Shown: positions 1 through 13,181 of the stretch, piece after piece | Numbering within the stretch: position 1 is the stretch's first letter | Layout: each line of letters opens with the position of its first letter | Origin: Neolentinus lepideus HHB14362 ss-1 | Lineage: Eukaryota > Basidiomycota > Agaricomycetes > Gloeophyllales > Gloeophyllaceae | DNA: 64,000 nucleotides | Reading direction: 5' to 3' | NCBI GenBank assembly: GCA_001632425.1 | Contig: KV425561.1 | Location: forward strand, 310,001-374,000 | Position numbers and translations under genes: made by a program | The notes under the pieces: model-generated | What the model saw: only the letters and a program-made list of their open reading frames with translations | Databases searched by the model: none | What the model was told of the DNA's origin: nothing

Positions 1-215
1 AGGTTAGTGCGGGCACTCGGCTCGCTGGGCGAGCGTCAGGAGGGTGGTTATACCACAATTTATTCCACGTTGCCAGCCGACATAATATACAATATATTCG
101 GGGAAGGACTTGTAATTGTAGCAGCAATGTATGCGTACCTAGCGAGAAGGGAAGAAAGTCAATGTGTATTATTTACAGAAAGTAGAAAGTATGCCCTAGG
201 TTATTGTACCTGACT

Positions 216-1982
216 CTACCACTCGGCCAGGAAATCCTCCCCGTGCAACCTGGACGGAGGAAGATATTCCCACTCCCCAAGCTCGTAGAAACGAGAAAAT
301 GCCTGGTCAACAGTCAAAGAGATATCGTCCCACACGTAGGATGACAGAACTTCGAAGACGAGTGGCCGCTTCGTCCACTCCTCCGACAATGAGCATTGCT
401 GCACGACGAGCTCCGGGATAGGAAGCCTGCGCCTCTGTCGCTCATCAGCCATATCAGACAAGGCCTCGAAAGCCAGCCCGTCCAACACGGCGTAGCTCAG
501 AGAGATCGTCCGCAGGCAGGGCAGTGGACACTCCCACAGGCTGTGAAACACCTCCCGCATCCGCACTGCCGTCCCCACAACTTCCAGAACGCGCAGACCC
601 TTGAGAGCGAGGAGAAGGTACTTCCAGCCCCTGTCGAGTCCCCCGTTTTCGCCGTCAGGGTCTCCTTCCACCCAGAGATCCTGACGCAGACTGTCCTGCA
701 CCGCTACCAGCGTAAGCCTGCATATCTGGGCCAGCGGGAGCTCGTGCAGGCAGCACTGCACCAGCTCGATGGGTCGCTGGAAGGTTAGAGACAGGATGGG
801 AGGAGCGCTGGTGTCCGACTCTTGCTCATCGCCATCAGCTTTCGCGCGCCATACCTTCATCTGCCCAATTTTGCCCTCCACCAGCCAGAGATGCACGGTG
901 TGCAGCGGTGGGAGGCTGCTTTCGGCCGTAAAGTGTCTGACGAGAGTCTGGACCAGCGCTGGCACCACGTCAGAAGTTACTGGCACCCAGTTGCACGAGA
1001 CTATAATGGGAATACCAGCTGGGAGGGAGATGCGCTCCAACAGTTGCGCACAGATTCCAATTTCATCTCTGATCATGAGCTTCTGGAGTCGAGGTAAGTT
1101 GGCGACCGTATTCGAGACAGGCATGTCTCCGAGGGCACGGAATGCGTTGGCCAGCCCCAGTCGCTCAAGGGTCGGAAGTCTTAGGAGAGCGTTCACGATG
1201 TCTTCGACGCTGGCCCTCCACCGAGCAGGTACAGACTGTAGCTCCAGGTGTGTGAGGGTAGTCAATAGCGGTGAGTCCCAATCTACGCCCCAGCCTCGTA
1301 ATTTCAGAGTACGAAGATTGGGCGCATCGCGCTGGAATAGATTTGAAGATATACCATGGGTTAAATTGCGAGCAGCCACTCTGAAACTATGAAAAGACTG
1401 GAGAGATAAGTGACGTAGCCGAGGCGCGGGTACTGCGTTGCAGCCATTCAGAAATTCTTGTAGAGCTAGGTCTGATAAGACTAGGTCGAGCTGTCTTACT
1501 CGAGACATCTGTTCCGGGACCAGCTGAAGCGCCTGCGAATCCGAGTGAACAAACGGGTTGTGGCCTGGATATGCACAACTGATGATGTCGATTTCCGCCT
1601 CTCCAGACCTTTCCAGCATCATCTTCGTGAGCTCAGTGCTGAAGAAGAGAGGGCGCCTCCATAGGACGTGACAATTGAGAGCGACATTGCGCCATGCGCG
1701 ACAGACATGGCAGATGTAGATCCATTTCAGACGATAATAATCCTTTCGCGAGTGGTTCCCGGGTCGAATGCTCCTGCGCAGTACCTGTTCGTATTTCGCG
1801 CGTAGCTCTTCATTCTCCCATTCAACCACAAAACCAAATATCCTGGAAAGCAGCTCAACAGGGAGACATGAAATCGGGGCGAGGGCGTTCCGATCACCGC
1901 GAAGCCGGAGGAGTCGCAGTTCGAGGGGTCGTAGTTCATCTTCGATCTGCTGGCGATACTGCCGTTTCAGCGATGACCCCAT
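216..1982 (-). CDS. F-box domain protein, single exon, 588 aa
   Basis: The frame is uninterrupted from an ATG to a stop. The N-terminus (about residues 1-30) is a charged helix. Residues about 37-112 form an F-box-like motif: the LPVELLSRIF core comes first, and CHVCRAWRNVALNCHVLW comes after a longer insert. The rest (about 150-560) has leucine-rich stretches of the type LRTLKLRGWG and RLPTLERLGL, resembling irregular LRRs. F-box proteins usually link substrates to an SCF ubiquitin ligase through Skp1; the substrate cannot be inferred here. Agaricomycetes carry large, fast-evolving families of this kind, often intronless as here. It is divergent from the downstream D-amino-acid oxidase gene. 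The family call is firm, the role unknown. Confidence 0.85.
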   Translation of the reverse strand: MGSSLKRQYRQQIEDELRPLELRLLRLRGDRNALAPISCLPVELLSRIFGFVVEWENEELRAKYEQVLRRSIRPGNHSRKDYYRLKWIYICHVCRAWRNVALNCHVLWRRPLFFSTELTKMMLERSGEAEIDIISCAYPGHNPFVHSDSQALQLVPEQMSRVRQLDLVLSDLALQEFLNGCNAVPAPRLRHLSLQSFHSFRVAARNLTHGISSNLFQRDAPNLRTLKLRGWGVDWDSPLLTTLTHLELQSVPARWRASVEDIVNALLRLPTLERLGLANAFRALGDMPVSNTVANLPRLQKLMIRDEIGICAQLLERISLPAGIPIIVSCNWVPVTSDVVPALVQTLVRHFTAESSLPPLHTVHLWLVEGKIGQMKVWRAKADGDEQESDTSAPPILSLTFQRPIELVQCCLHELPLAQICRLTLVAVQDSLRQDLWVEGDPDGENGGLDRGWKYLLLALKGLRVLEVVGTAVRMREVFHSLWECPLPCLRTISLSYAVLDGLAFEALSDMADERQRRRLPIPELVVQQCSLSEEWTKRPLVFEVLSSYVWDDISLTVDQAFSRFYELGEWEYLPPSRLHGEDFLAEW

Positions 1983-2578
1983 GCGCTGAACGTGAGTTCG
2001 AGAGAGCCACTCTGGTAGGTCAGGTAACTACATGGGAATGGTTAGTGCAAAATCTATTTAGAGATCATCCGATGCTCACCATCGTTTTCTTCATACAGTC
2101 CAAACCAAACTTTTACTTAGTTCATCGGGCCCTCCGAGAATATGCAGCAAGCTATCCTTTGCACGGTAGAGACGGTAGATGCACATAGTTTCAACGCGAC
2201 ACGGGTATGCGACATTGCAGCACGTGGCCAAGACCAATCAGGATATTTCGGCTTCTTAGGCTCTACGCATTCCGAGCGATGTATCGACAGCTCCTAATAC
2301 TACGCATCGTTAAGGAAATTGGCACCTTTCTCGAACCTCTCGATACTGCGACTAACGTTGCAGACCAGGGTCAGGTCGACTTTGCGCAAGTTCGCAGAAT
2401 AACACGTGGAACGCGCGCGATGCAAGCGCTTCTCTTGGTCCTCGATAAGATTGATCGAGTCAATCGCCTGAGTGTGTTTCCGGTCTAGCTGAGCCTCGGC
2501 ATAGATTTGCGGAATAGTAGCGGCTTCATGTCAGCTACAAAGTAGTCCGATCTCACTCTTCTCAAGTTAACCTCCATC
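1983..2578. other. Divergent intergenic region, F-box / D-amino-acid oxidase
   Basis: About 600 bases between two divergent start codons. It presumably holds both promoters. I see no convincing TATA box, repeat or additional gene; the open frames here overlap the F-box 5' end or lack any recognisable protein. Confidence 0.5.
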
Positions 2579-4036
2579 ATGGCTCAGAATGTTGTCATCG
2601 TCGGTTCAGGCGTTATCGGTCTAACCATTGCCTATGTTCTGACCTCCCAGTCCTCCCATAATTACAATGTCACGATAGTGGCGAGAGATATACCGATGGA
2701 AGGCATGGACTCGCAAGCGTGGGCGAGTCCTTGGGCGGTCTGAACATGTGTTATAACTACGTCTTGCCCTGTGAACTCATCGTCAATGTTACAACTAGGG
2801 CGCGAATTGGTCTCCGATGGGGGATTACGATGAACGCAAGTACAAATGGGAAAGCCACACTTTGTACGTTTATCGTACATTTTCTAGAACCGATGCTCAC
2901 CGCGCGACAGTAACAAACTTTGGGACATGATACCCACCGGTCTTACTATGGTACTGCTTTCGCCATTTCCCCAAGACCAAACGTAAACCGAACGGACTCC
3001 GCAGGAACTTCCCACTCGTGCATTCTTCGCCGACCCTTCAGAGCTCAACGACATCCCATGGAAAGACCTCTGCCGAGACGTATGTCTGTCTCCCTGACAT
3101 CCAAAGGGGCCTCCGCAACTGACTACTTCCGTCTAGTTCAGCATCATGGAGAACGAACCGCTTCCACTGAACATGAAGGCGGGAGTCCGCTTTACAACCG
3201 TGGCTCTTGCACCAGCCTCCTACCTGAAATGGCTCAAGTCCGAACTTCACTCCCGTGGTGTCAAGTTCATTCAGCAGAAACTGCAGAGTTTGCAGGAGGC
3301 TGCCGTCATTGGTGGACCCGGCTGCATCATCGTAAATGCGACAGCACTAGGTGCGACACTTATTGTGGCATGGCTTCAGCAGATAGCTGACAATTACCAT
3401 AGGTGCGCGCTCCCTGATCGGCGTAGAAGACACAAAATGCTACCCGATCCGAGGACAAACGACAATTGTCTACGCGCCGCAAGTCAAAGAGTGCATCGAG
3501 GTGGTTTCAGGCAAGTCTAGAGCTCTCCTCCTTCACATATCTCATCCTCCGTCATAAGTGCAGACCTTGACGCCACCAAGGGCACCGGTCACGCAACCTA
3601 CATAATCCCTCGTGTGTATCCCCCAGGCACCGTCCTCCTCGGCGGCACGTTTCAGCCCAACAACTGGGACACCTCGTTCGATATCCCCACCGCCAAAGGC
3701 ATCTTCGAGCGCTGCGCGGCAGTAGAGCCTGCACTGCTCTCGAGCGAAACGCAGATCCTCAGCTACGGTATCGGTCTCAGGCCTGCGAGGGAAGGTGGCC
3801 CGAGGGTCGAAGTGGAGTGGATTGATGTGCCGGGGGAGAGCGAACTGATTCCGAGCCGAGGGTCATTGGGTGAAAAGAGGAAAGTAAAGGTTGTGCATGC
3901 ATATGGATTCGGGTGCGTGGACTCTGGTTACATTGGGGTGTCTTATAACAACTTCATTTGTAGACCCGCTGGTTATCAAAGCTCCTGGGGTGCGGCGGAA
4001 GAGGCCGTCCAGTTGCTACGATCTTCTGAAGCATAA
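2579..4036 (+). CDS. D-amino-acid oxidase (FAD), 8 exons, 363 aa
   Basis: Exons: 2579-2737, 2799-2863, 2911-2950, 3005-3079, 3137-3350, 3403-3514, 3559-3912, 3964-4036; all phases close. The enzyme oxidatively deaminates D-amino acids to 2-oxo acids, NH3 and H2O2 using FAD. Visible signatures: N-terminal dinucleotide fold [17 protein letters not shown] (residues about 4-20), the family block ASPWAGANWSP spanning intron 1, [19 protein letters not shown] in the middle, and the C-terminal [11 protein letters not shown], which appears only after the last intron is removed. Length fits the family (340-370). The C-terminus ends LRSSEA, so there is no obvious SKL-type peroxisomal signal, which many DAAOs have; location is therefore open. 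Identity is secure; exact ends of the short third exon rest on the conserved sequence. Confidence 0.92.
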
Positions 4037-4202
4037 AGTCTCCTACATCTAACTGCTGGATAAGACATCAATCAAATCTTCAACATAAATTAGAAAAGTC
4101 GGGTATCGTTCATAAGCCCAACCAAATGCAATTCACTCCAATTCTGGAGATATAACAATCAAGGCCTGCGCCAAGTGCGAGAATACCGTGGCGTGAAAGG
4201 GC

Positions 4203-4206
4203 AAAA
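4203..4206 (-). terminator. Pol III terminator of the tRNA gene
   Basis: Four T on the minus strand lie two bases beyond the tRNA discriminator base, as expected for RNA polymerase III termination. It is short but well placed. Confidence 0.6.
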
Positions 4207-4208
4207 CA

Positions 4209-4294
4209 TGAACCGACCCAGACTTGAACTGAGGACCGCCTGTGTGCCACAATTAATGTTAGACAGGCGTGATAACCAACTACACCATCGGTCC
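4209..4294 (-). tRNA. tRNA-Val (anticodon AAC) with 12-nt intron
   Basis: The reverse strand folds as a full cloverleaf. The acceptor stem is GGACCGA paired with TCGGTTC, with discriminator A. The D-arm is GTGTAGTTGGTTATCACG. The anticodon stem CCTGT/ACAGG encloses the loop CTAACA + C, and the T-arm is CTCAG-TTCAAGT-CTGGG. The mature length is 74 nt. A 12-base intron (4245-4256) sits directly after position 37, the canonical place for eukaryotic nuclear tRNA introns, and would be removed by the tRNA splicing endonuclease. The A-box (TGGTGTAGTTGG) and B-box (AGTTCAAGTCT) are recognisable. It decodes GUU/GUC (with inosine at position 34). Confidence 0.9.
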
Positions 4295-5312
4295 ATGCAA
4301 CAGATCTTGAATCTTCAGAATATGTGTCGAGTAAGCGCCCTTCCTGCGATATCAACCTCACAGCTGCGCATTACTTTGACGGACCGGAAAACAGGAAACC
4401 TTCAAAACACACTCAGCATGGAGACCGGCTGACAATCCCAAAGAATTCCCTTCATCCAACTCTGCTGCGGTATTCCATCTCCCACATCTCTTCATCTCGA
4501 AGTCCCGGCGCAACACGCCTGTACTGCCGAAAGCCATCTCTCCCAGCATTGGACGGAGACCAAGCTGCCTGCCAGATTTCGGAAAACAACTCAAGGAGAG
4601 GTTTGCCCAGACATGAAGACAGAATACACCATCCGATCGCACAGAACCTTGAGCAGTATGAGACGGTACTGCGTTCTGACTGGGTGGGAACTCACAGCAG
4701 GAGAGAGCATATGAAGAGTAAGGGCAACAAAGACCCGACGCCGCTGCTGTCCGGCATGTTGACGAAGATGCCCTGCTCGAGTGGACGGAGGCTAAGTTTA
4801 TGGGTCAATTTTCGCCGCAACGGGCGTGGCCACATGTATAAATGGCCATTTTAGGGCCTAATGTCCGATATTTAGGCGGATACATTAATGACCACGTTGG
4901 GAGAGGCCTGCCTCTGATCTCAGTGCAGACATACCTCAGCTACTCAACATACGATAGCAGATGAAACACACTGATACAGGCATACGGTAATCCTTTCAGT
5001 GCTTAGTGCAGGTGATATATGGATCCCATTGGTGACAGAGTACCAGTCTCCTAATACCAGCCGGTCGAAAAGTGTGAGGACATAATTAGGCAAAAGTTGC
5101 CAATTTAGGATCGACACCGGGTGGACTTGTCTCCACGGGCGGTGGCGCCGACACTCACGGCCCCTCTTGTTGTCCCCACATCCTCCTCGTCGAGTTCCAA
5201 GCTTTCGAGGAACAGCTGTACGCATTCCAGGATCGTTTCCTCCGTCACTCAAGTAATCGAATCTGCCTTTACCGCAGTACCACTACTTCGGAACAGCCTG
5301 ACGTTCTAGACT
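4295..5312. other. Intergenic region, no recognisable gene
   Basis: About 1 kb between the tRNA and the cation transporter. A TATAAAT sequence lies near 4837 flanked by two TGGCCA hexamers. The stretch 5150-5400 is open in another plus-strand frame without an ATG and without recognisable similarity. It is most likely the 5' leader and promoter of the transporter gene. Confidence 0.4.
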
Positions 5313-7272
5313 ATGGTTGGTCCAAGAACGTCCCTCGATTCCAAGCCAGGTGGGTTCGCGGGTTCGTCATCCGCTTTGCCTGTGGTAAGTCAGAGAAAGC
5401 CTGAACGCTTATATGTTCTTACCCGGTGTAGCATTCCGATGGAGGACTTTCGTCGCGGCCCCAGAGTAGAGACGCAGACGTCGAGCAAGTTATCGCTTCT
5501 CCCGAGATGGATCCCTACGAGTTTCGCAAGGCGCTCATGGATGAAGAGCAGCTCAGTAACCTGCGCAGACGGAAGAGCGGAAAGCGCCTTGAGAAATACC
5601 ACCGGCAGCAGAATGATGTGGGTGGCGGTTCTCGCAGTCTATAATGTAATTGACTCAGATTTGGTCCAGTTGATCGTATCGCTGCTCAAACCGATGGATG
5701 AGCACAGGCGCGAAGCTGAGGGAGAGGAAGCTGCCAACAGATTGCCTGTATGTCTGGCATTTTTGCATAAGCAGAATCAGTGGCTGGACTTTTCTGCGAT
5801 TAATAGGTGAAGATTGCTGTCTGGGCAAGTCTTATCGCCAATTTCAGTCTCTGCGTGTTGCAATGCAAGTCCACTTCAATGCATGCTGTGTCCACTTTCT
5901 GACGACTTGTCTCTGCAGTATATGCTGCTGTCTCCTCCGCCTCCTTGTCCCTCTTGGCTACGGGTATTGACTCGGTATTCGACATTGGTAGCAACATACT
6001 TCTTTTCTGGGCGCACTGGCAAGCCAACCGAATGGATCTCAATAAATGGCCCGTCGGCGGCGCTCGTGTCGAAACCATCGGAAACGTTGTATATGGTGGG
6101 TTCTTCAGCAGTTGATGCGTTGTTGTCTGATAAACCCCTTATCGCCTGATAGGTTTTCTGTAAGCCTTCGGCATTGATCTATGGTGGAGGTTGTTGTCAT
6201 CTCTTCTAGGATGGGTTCCGTCAACTTGGTTGTCATCGTCCAGTCTGTACAGTCTATCGTTACGCATAACAGCAGCGACGATACGAAAACGTTCCACGTC
6301 CCTTCTATTATCGCCGTAGCCGCCGCCCTCGGTGAGTACGCCAAATCGGCACTTAATAGTTGGCATTCTGATGTGCGCCACAGCGGTGAAATTTGTCCTC
6401 TTCATGTACTGCTTGTCCCTACGGAATACTTCTAGTCAGGTGCATGTCCTTTGGGAAGATCACAGGAACGACCTATTCGTCAACGGCTTTGGTGTGTAAC
6501 CCGAGAGTGTCTTACTGGGAATACTCACACACGTATGCTTTCTTTGCGCGCAGGTTTGCTGATGTCTGCTGGTGGCTCAAAATTGAGGTGGTGTAAGTCA
6601 TCCACGAGGCGCACCCTTTTTGTCCTATCATCGATACTCATGATATACGCTAGGGCTTGACCCAATGGGTGCTATGATCGTAAGCTACCCTCACAGCTTA
6701 GAGGACCCATTACCCGTATCTCACTGCGCTATAGATCGCGACGGGCGTTATCCTCCTCTGGGGACATGCAGTTTACAAGGAGTTCGAACTTCTGGCCGGT
6801 AAATCTGCGCCGCGCGATTTCCTCCAGCTTGTGATCTACAAAGCGATGACGTTCAGCGACGAGATTGAGAAGATCGATACTGTCAGGGCATATCATGTAA
6901 GTGTTAAAGTGCTCTAGTATCGGTATATGTGGCCAAGGCTCTAATTCTTGTCTTGTCATAGAGCGGACCTGTATGCGACGCTACTCTTTGGTTGCCTTCC
7001 TTACTTAACGTCAATTCTATAATAGGACTTCTTTGTTGAGGTAGATGTTGTCATGGATGCACACACTCCTTTATGGAAGGCACATGATATTAGCCAGCAG
7101 CTTCAAGACAAAATCGAGGCCCTTCCTGGAGTCGAAAGGGCCTTTGTACATGTCGACCACGAGACAACGCATACCCCGGTGCGTGATGATTTCGACTCTG
7201 CTATAGTCAGTGGGCGCGTAAGCGGACTTACGCGCCCTCCCCTTCTATCAGGAGCACCGGAAATTCCAGTGA
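5313..7272 (+). CDS. Cation diffusion facilitator, Mn-type, 14 exons, 405 aa
   Basis: Exons: 5313-5384, 5432-5617, 5670-5747, 5807-5864, 5919-6095, 6154-6160, 6210-6331, 6384-6491, 6554-6592, 6654-6679, 6735-6896, 6962-6970, 7026-7178, 7252-7272. Every phase closes and the joined protein is collinear with fungal CDF exporters. It should be a membrane antiporter moving a divalent metal out of the cytosol. There is a cytosolic N-terminus of about 105 residues, then TM helices. Metal-site motifs are DSVFD (149-153, TM2) and DHRND (259-263, TM5); DxxxD in both helices is the pattern linked to Mn transport, whereas Zn transporters usually have His. A cytoplasmic C-terminal domain contains VEVDVVMD. 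Odd features: a 7-nt exon (6154-6160), a 9-nt exon (6962-6970, Ser-Gly-Pro), and a GC-AG intron at 5865-5918. The start codon is the least certain part; upstream exons are possible. Confidence 0.88.
7212..7237. repeat. Perfect 11-bp inverted repeat in last CDF intron
   Basis: GGGCGCGTAAG and CTTACGCGCCC are separated by CGGA. They form a perfect stem inside the 73-nt last intron (7179-7251). The left arm itself contains a GTAAG 5' splice-like sequence, which pairing would hide. Confidence 0.9.
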
Positions 7273-7417
7273 AGAGCCTGAAAAAGACGTCACGTTATAC
7301 TGAGAAATGAGGACTGTAATTCAAAGCTACTGATGTGATGTGTTGTGATGTTACGTTCTGAGTAATGTAGCACTGTAACGTATTTTTTTTACCCATAGAC
7401 GAATCCAATTTCTGCTA

Positions 7418-10273
7418 TTAGGTTAACCATGTTTGCAGCCTTGCGACGCCTTCGTCATACTTTGCCAGCAAGTCGATCCTCGGACCTGACTCCAATGCAG
7501 GTCCCTGTGATAGATGAGACGTGCTCGGCGGCAGGTGGCCGCCGCAAAGCTGTGTGCTGAACAGATCATAAGCCTGGAAGCGTGAGTCTTGGTTTGCCCA
7601 GTCTCGAATGCTATGAGTATTGCCAGCAATTGTCAGCAATCTCAACAGGTGCCAGGATGAATGTGTCTGTCTTACCATTTTCGAATTTTAGAATGCCGAA
7701 TTGTGAAGTGTTGAACAATAACGTCCTTGATCAAAGACGAACAGTGAATTTGGGGACTTCAGGGGGAACCACAGACTGACTTACAGCCCATATTCCATGC
7801 CGATGTTCCTCGTTCATCCAGTCGACTATGGCCCACTTCGTGGTCTGCAGCGCCACGTTACGATTGTACTGGATGCTTCGACTGTCCTTCGCATTTGCCT
7901 TTCCAAAGCCGGGTCTGAAATGATCATGACGTCGGTACCATAGTCAAGACAAAAGATGGTCACGTACTCGTTGAAGAAGGGAGTGTCGACCATGATCATG
8001 CTTTGTATGCTCACCAAAACTTGGAGCAACGTTGACTTGGCCGACCACTGCTCCTCTGGCCTAGAGCAATCGTGAGTTCCACGCTAAAATGTTCACTACA
8101 TGAATGCTCACCGACCAGGCCAAGTTCCTAGCAGTGACAGACAGACCTTACCCTGGGCATAAAGGTTAGGGTTGAAGCGCACCCTTCCACCTCCCGTCGT
8201 ACGCAGATGCACGAGGGGCGGCTTGTGAGGATATTCCAAAGGCATGAAACAATCGAATTCGAACAGCCCGCCTTCGTATGGAGTCTTCTCAGGCCCAGCG
8301 ATCATGATTTTGCTATGAATACTTCAGTGAGGAACGAACTTTCGAGATGGTACTACTCACATGGCGTCGTTTCGCACTTCATCCACACGCACCCATATCC
8401 CTGGGGGAAGAGACGTCGCCATGACCGCAAGCTCCTTAACAAGGTGCAGTCGATCCTTGGGGCTCCTCGTGCTATTGCTGGTCTGTTGCAACTGCCCCGC
8501 GTAGTTAAAGTCAGGATATCGTAGGACACCGCCAATCTCGTGGCCGAGAGCTATATGCTGGAATGCCAGCCTCTCGCACGCAGCTGCATACTCTTTTTCC
8601 ATGTCTTTCGCGTCCAACTTCTTCGACGAAGCACTCAACTTCGGGACTGAGATGTTCGAGGGTCGTTTACCTAGCACCCCCATTGCCCGCTCAATGTCGT
8701 CCTTAGCAGCGATGATGTCGCCACAGAGAGACATGGCCTTGACCGTCGTCTCCACCGTGTCATCACCGTTCTCGTGCTCCATCAACTGAGACGCACCAGT
8801 CAGGAACGTTTGGCACTGCTTTGAGAGCCTATCGAAGTAGTCGTACAACGGCGGCGCCTGGACTATCGGAGAATTAGCGTTGCCACTGGTTGAGTCACTT
8901 CGGCCAATGCTTTTCTGAATCTCCCGCTCCCATTCGATCTCACCGTCTTGCCACATCCACCCGCTCAGGCCGCAGCTCGTCTTCTTCCTTTCCCAGCGGT
9001 GATGAAAGAGCACGCCAACAGTCAGTTCACAATCAGCTAGTCTTCGGAGGAGACCCAGCATCGCGCTGTACACTTCCACACGGTCAGTCCAGTCGCTGAC
9101 AGAGTCGTTGCGCAGCAGGTCCGCCAGTAAGTCAGGGAGCCGGGAGAGGAATAGCAAAGATCGGATGGATTGGTGGGGGATCAGATCGTAGATCGCCTCA
9201 GAATCGCTGTATGGTGAGGGAAGCAGCTCCGTGACCGTCAGAAGGAAACGCGTGCACAGTTCCTCCCAGTGCTTCTCCATACTAGCTGACTTACTTAAGC
9301 TCGTTGCAATGGAACTACTACTACCTTTACCCAACCCACGGAGTGGTTCTGCATAGGAGTCACGACCCATCGAATATCCGGTGCCCCCAGGCCCGATGGA
9401 TGCAACCCTCGACTGACGACTGGCTGCAGCGGCTTTTGCGCGCTTGTCCGAGTTATATCGTTCGTTGAGATACAGCTGGTCGAACGCGCTGAGCGTCTCG
9501 AAGAGAGAGATAGCGCGCACTTCTGCACAGCATGTCGAGACGGGACATGTTTGGTTCTTGTCTTTGCCTTTGCATCTGGGCGGACAATTTGTTGGTTTCA
9601 AACAACCGCGGCAATAATTTGTCTTGCAGGATGTACAAGCGGCGTGGAGGAGAGGGAAGAGGCTGGGTGGCGGGATGGTAGTGGAAAAACTGACCTGTTG
9701 TCACAGAAGTTTGAGGACGGCGATTTAGAGGGAAGAGTAACAACTAACATTTCCAATGGGGGATGGTATCTGGGCTGAGCACTTCGTGCAAACGCGTGAT
9801 CCAACAAACAAAGAACGATGTTCAGATAACAATACATCAGGCGGCAGGTCCAGCTGCGACTCAGAGGCTTCTTCTACTCCCACAGACGATGCAACATGGC
9901 TGAATGACGTTCTAGGATAATGAGAGGATAGCAAGGTCCGGGAGAATGACGGGCTTCCGTCAAGCTTGTCACTATTCCCCAAGGGTTGAGGTAGTTCCTC
10001 TGCCGGAGCGTTGTCATCAGGAATTGTTCTCTCGGGCTTGGACTGACTGGACGATGCGTCACTCGATCCCGAAGCTGAATGACGACCTTCATTGTTCCAT
10101 TCTTCGTGTAGCTTTCTGGCTAGCGCCTCGCTTTCTTCTTGCTGTTTGATTAGGAGAAGGATGGACTCCAGGTCATCATCTTGTTCAGGGACAGGAGGTT
10201 TCTCTTTCCGAGCCCTTTTTGAAGCAGGCTCCAACGGCTCTGCGCCAGAAACGGAACGCTTTCGTGAAGGCAT
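7418..10273 (-). CDS. E2 ubiquitin-conjugating enzyme with Cys-rich N-terminal region, 7 exons, 841 aa
   Basis: Exons (minus): 10273-9749, 9694-8361, 8312-8112, 8060-7968, 7914-7785, 7725-7676, 7610-7418. Residues 1-160 are low-complexity, with a basic RKRS...SKRARKEK stretch (possible nuclear signal) and an acidic helix EEWNNEG. Residues about 160-230 carry Cys pairs CTKC, CTSC, CRGC, CPPRC and CPVSTCC, probably a zinc-binding fold. A helical middle follows. The UBC domain covers about 615-760: [30 protein letters not shown] and the catalytic site [11 protein letters not shown] with Cys677, then a C-terminal extension. Large E2s of this shape resemble the UBE2O/BIRC6 class, which can act as combined E2/E3 enzymes; that role is inference. 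The UBC domain is only complete when the introns are removed. Neighbours are unrelated. Confidence 0.9.
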
Positions 10274-10954
10274 TGCACAAAGGAACGTTACCGCCTGCCA
10301 GTGACTCGAACACGCGCCGCGATTGACAAATGGTCACAGTGCACGTGCTAGGTCACGCTCACGCGTTAGTTCGGGTAGGCGGAAGGAAACTAACGGTATG
10401 AGTTAGTAACAACCTATCCTCAGGCATCAAAGTTCGCAACAGCATGCACAGCTCTACTTGTCTGCTTCAAATCTATAGTAGAATTGCAGAGCTTGCCTAT
10501 TCAGGCAATCCTGTCCCATGTTCACGTAGTTCAACCTAGGCCTCTGGCAGTGGAGATCGTAACTGCCGTAAACCATAGGGTAAATCGTCACATAGAGATG
10601 CGCACTTCACGAGGAGAGATGCAAGTGATGAGTTCGTGTATCTTGTCGCAGTAGTCTCCTTATTTAAGCCAACCTTGCAAATGGCGGGAAAAGCCGACCT
10701 TGAGAGCGGTGGGTAGACAGGAGTTCAACGTTCAACCCAGACCCGTTCTGCTTCTGTTTGAAGCTATTCGCTCCGCTATCGTCGCTATCTTTTGCTCTTG
10801 TTATAATATATAACTCACGCACATAGGCGAGCTCTCAGCAGATCTGGCATCTCTCTAGTTCGACGCTGCATACACGGCTTACCTACGACTCTTACGATCA
10901 GACACGACCACGCTGTGATTAGAACGATTGTTGTTAGTAGTCGTGCTCCTGATC
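10274..10954. other. Divergent promoter region, E2 enzyme / kinase
   Basis: This stretch of about 680 bases separates two divergent genes. It is free of convincing coding sequence. A TATA-rich run lies at 10802-10812. The kinase 5' leader probably starts after it. Confidence 0.5.
10802..10812 (+). promoter_or_regulatory. TATA-like element upstream of kinase gene
   Basis: TATAATATATA lies about 145 bases before the proposed kinase start codon, a reasonable TATA distance if the leader is about 110 nt. It is based on composition and position only. Confidence 0.35.

Positions 10955-13181
<2,227 letters not shown>

Noticed and set aside
7212..7237. Hairpin as an RNA gene or terminator
   Set aside because: It lies inside a spliced intron of a protein gene and has no pol III signals.
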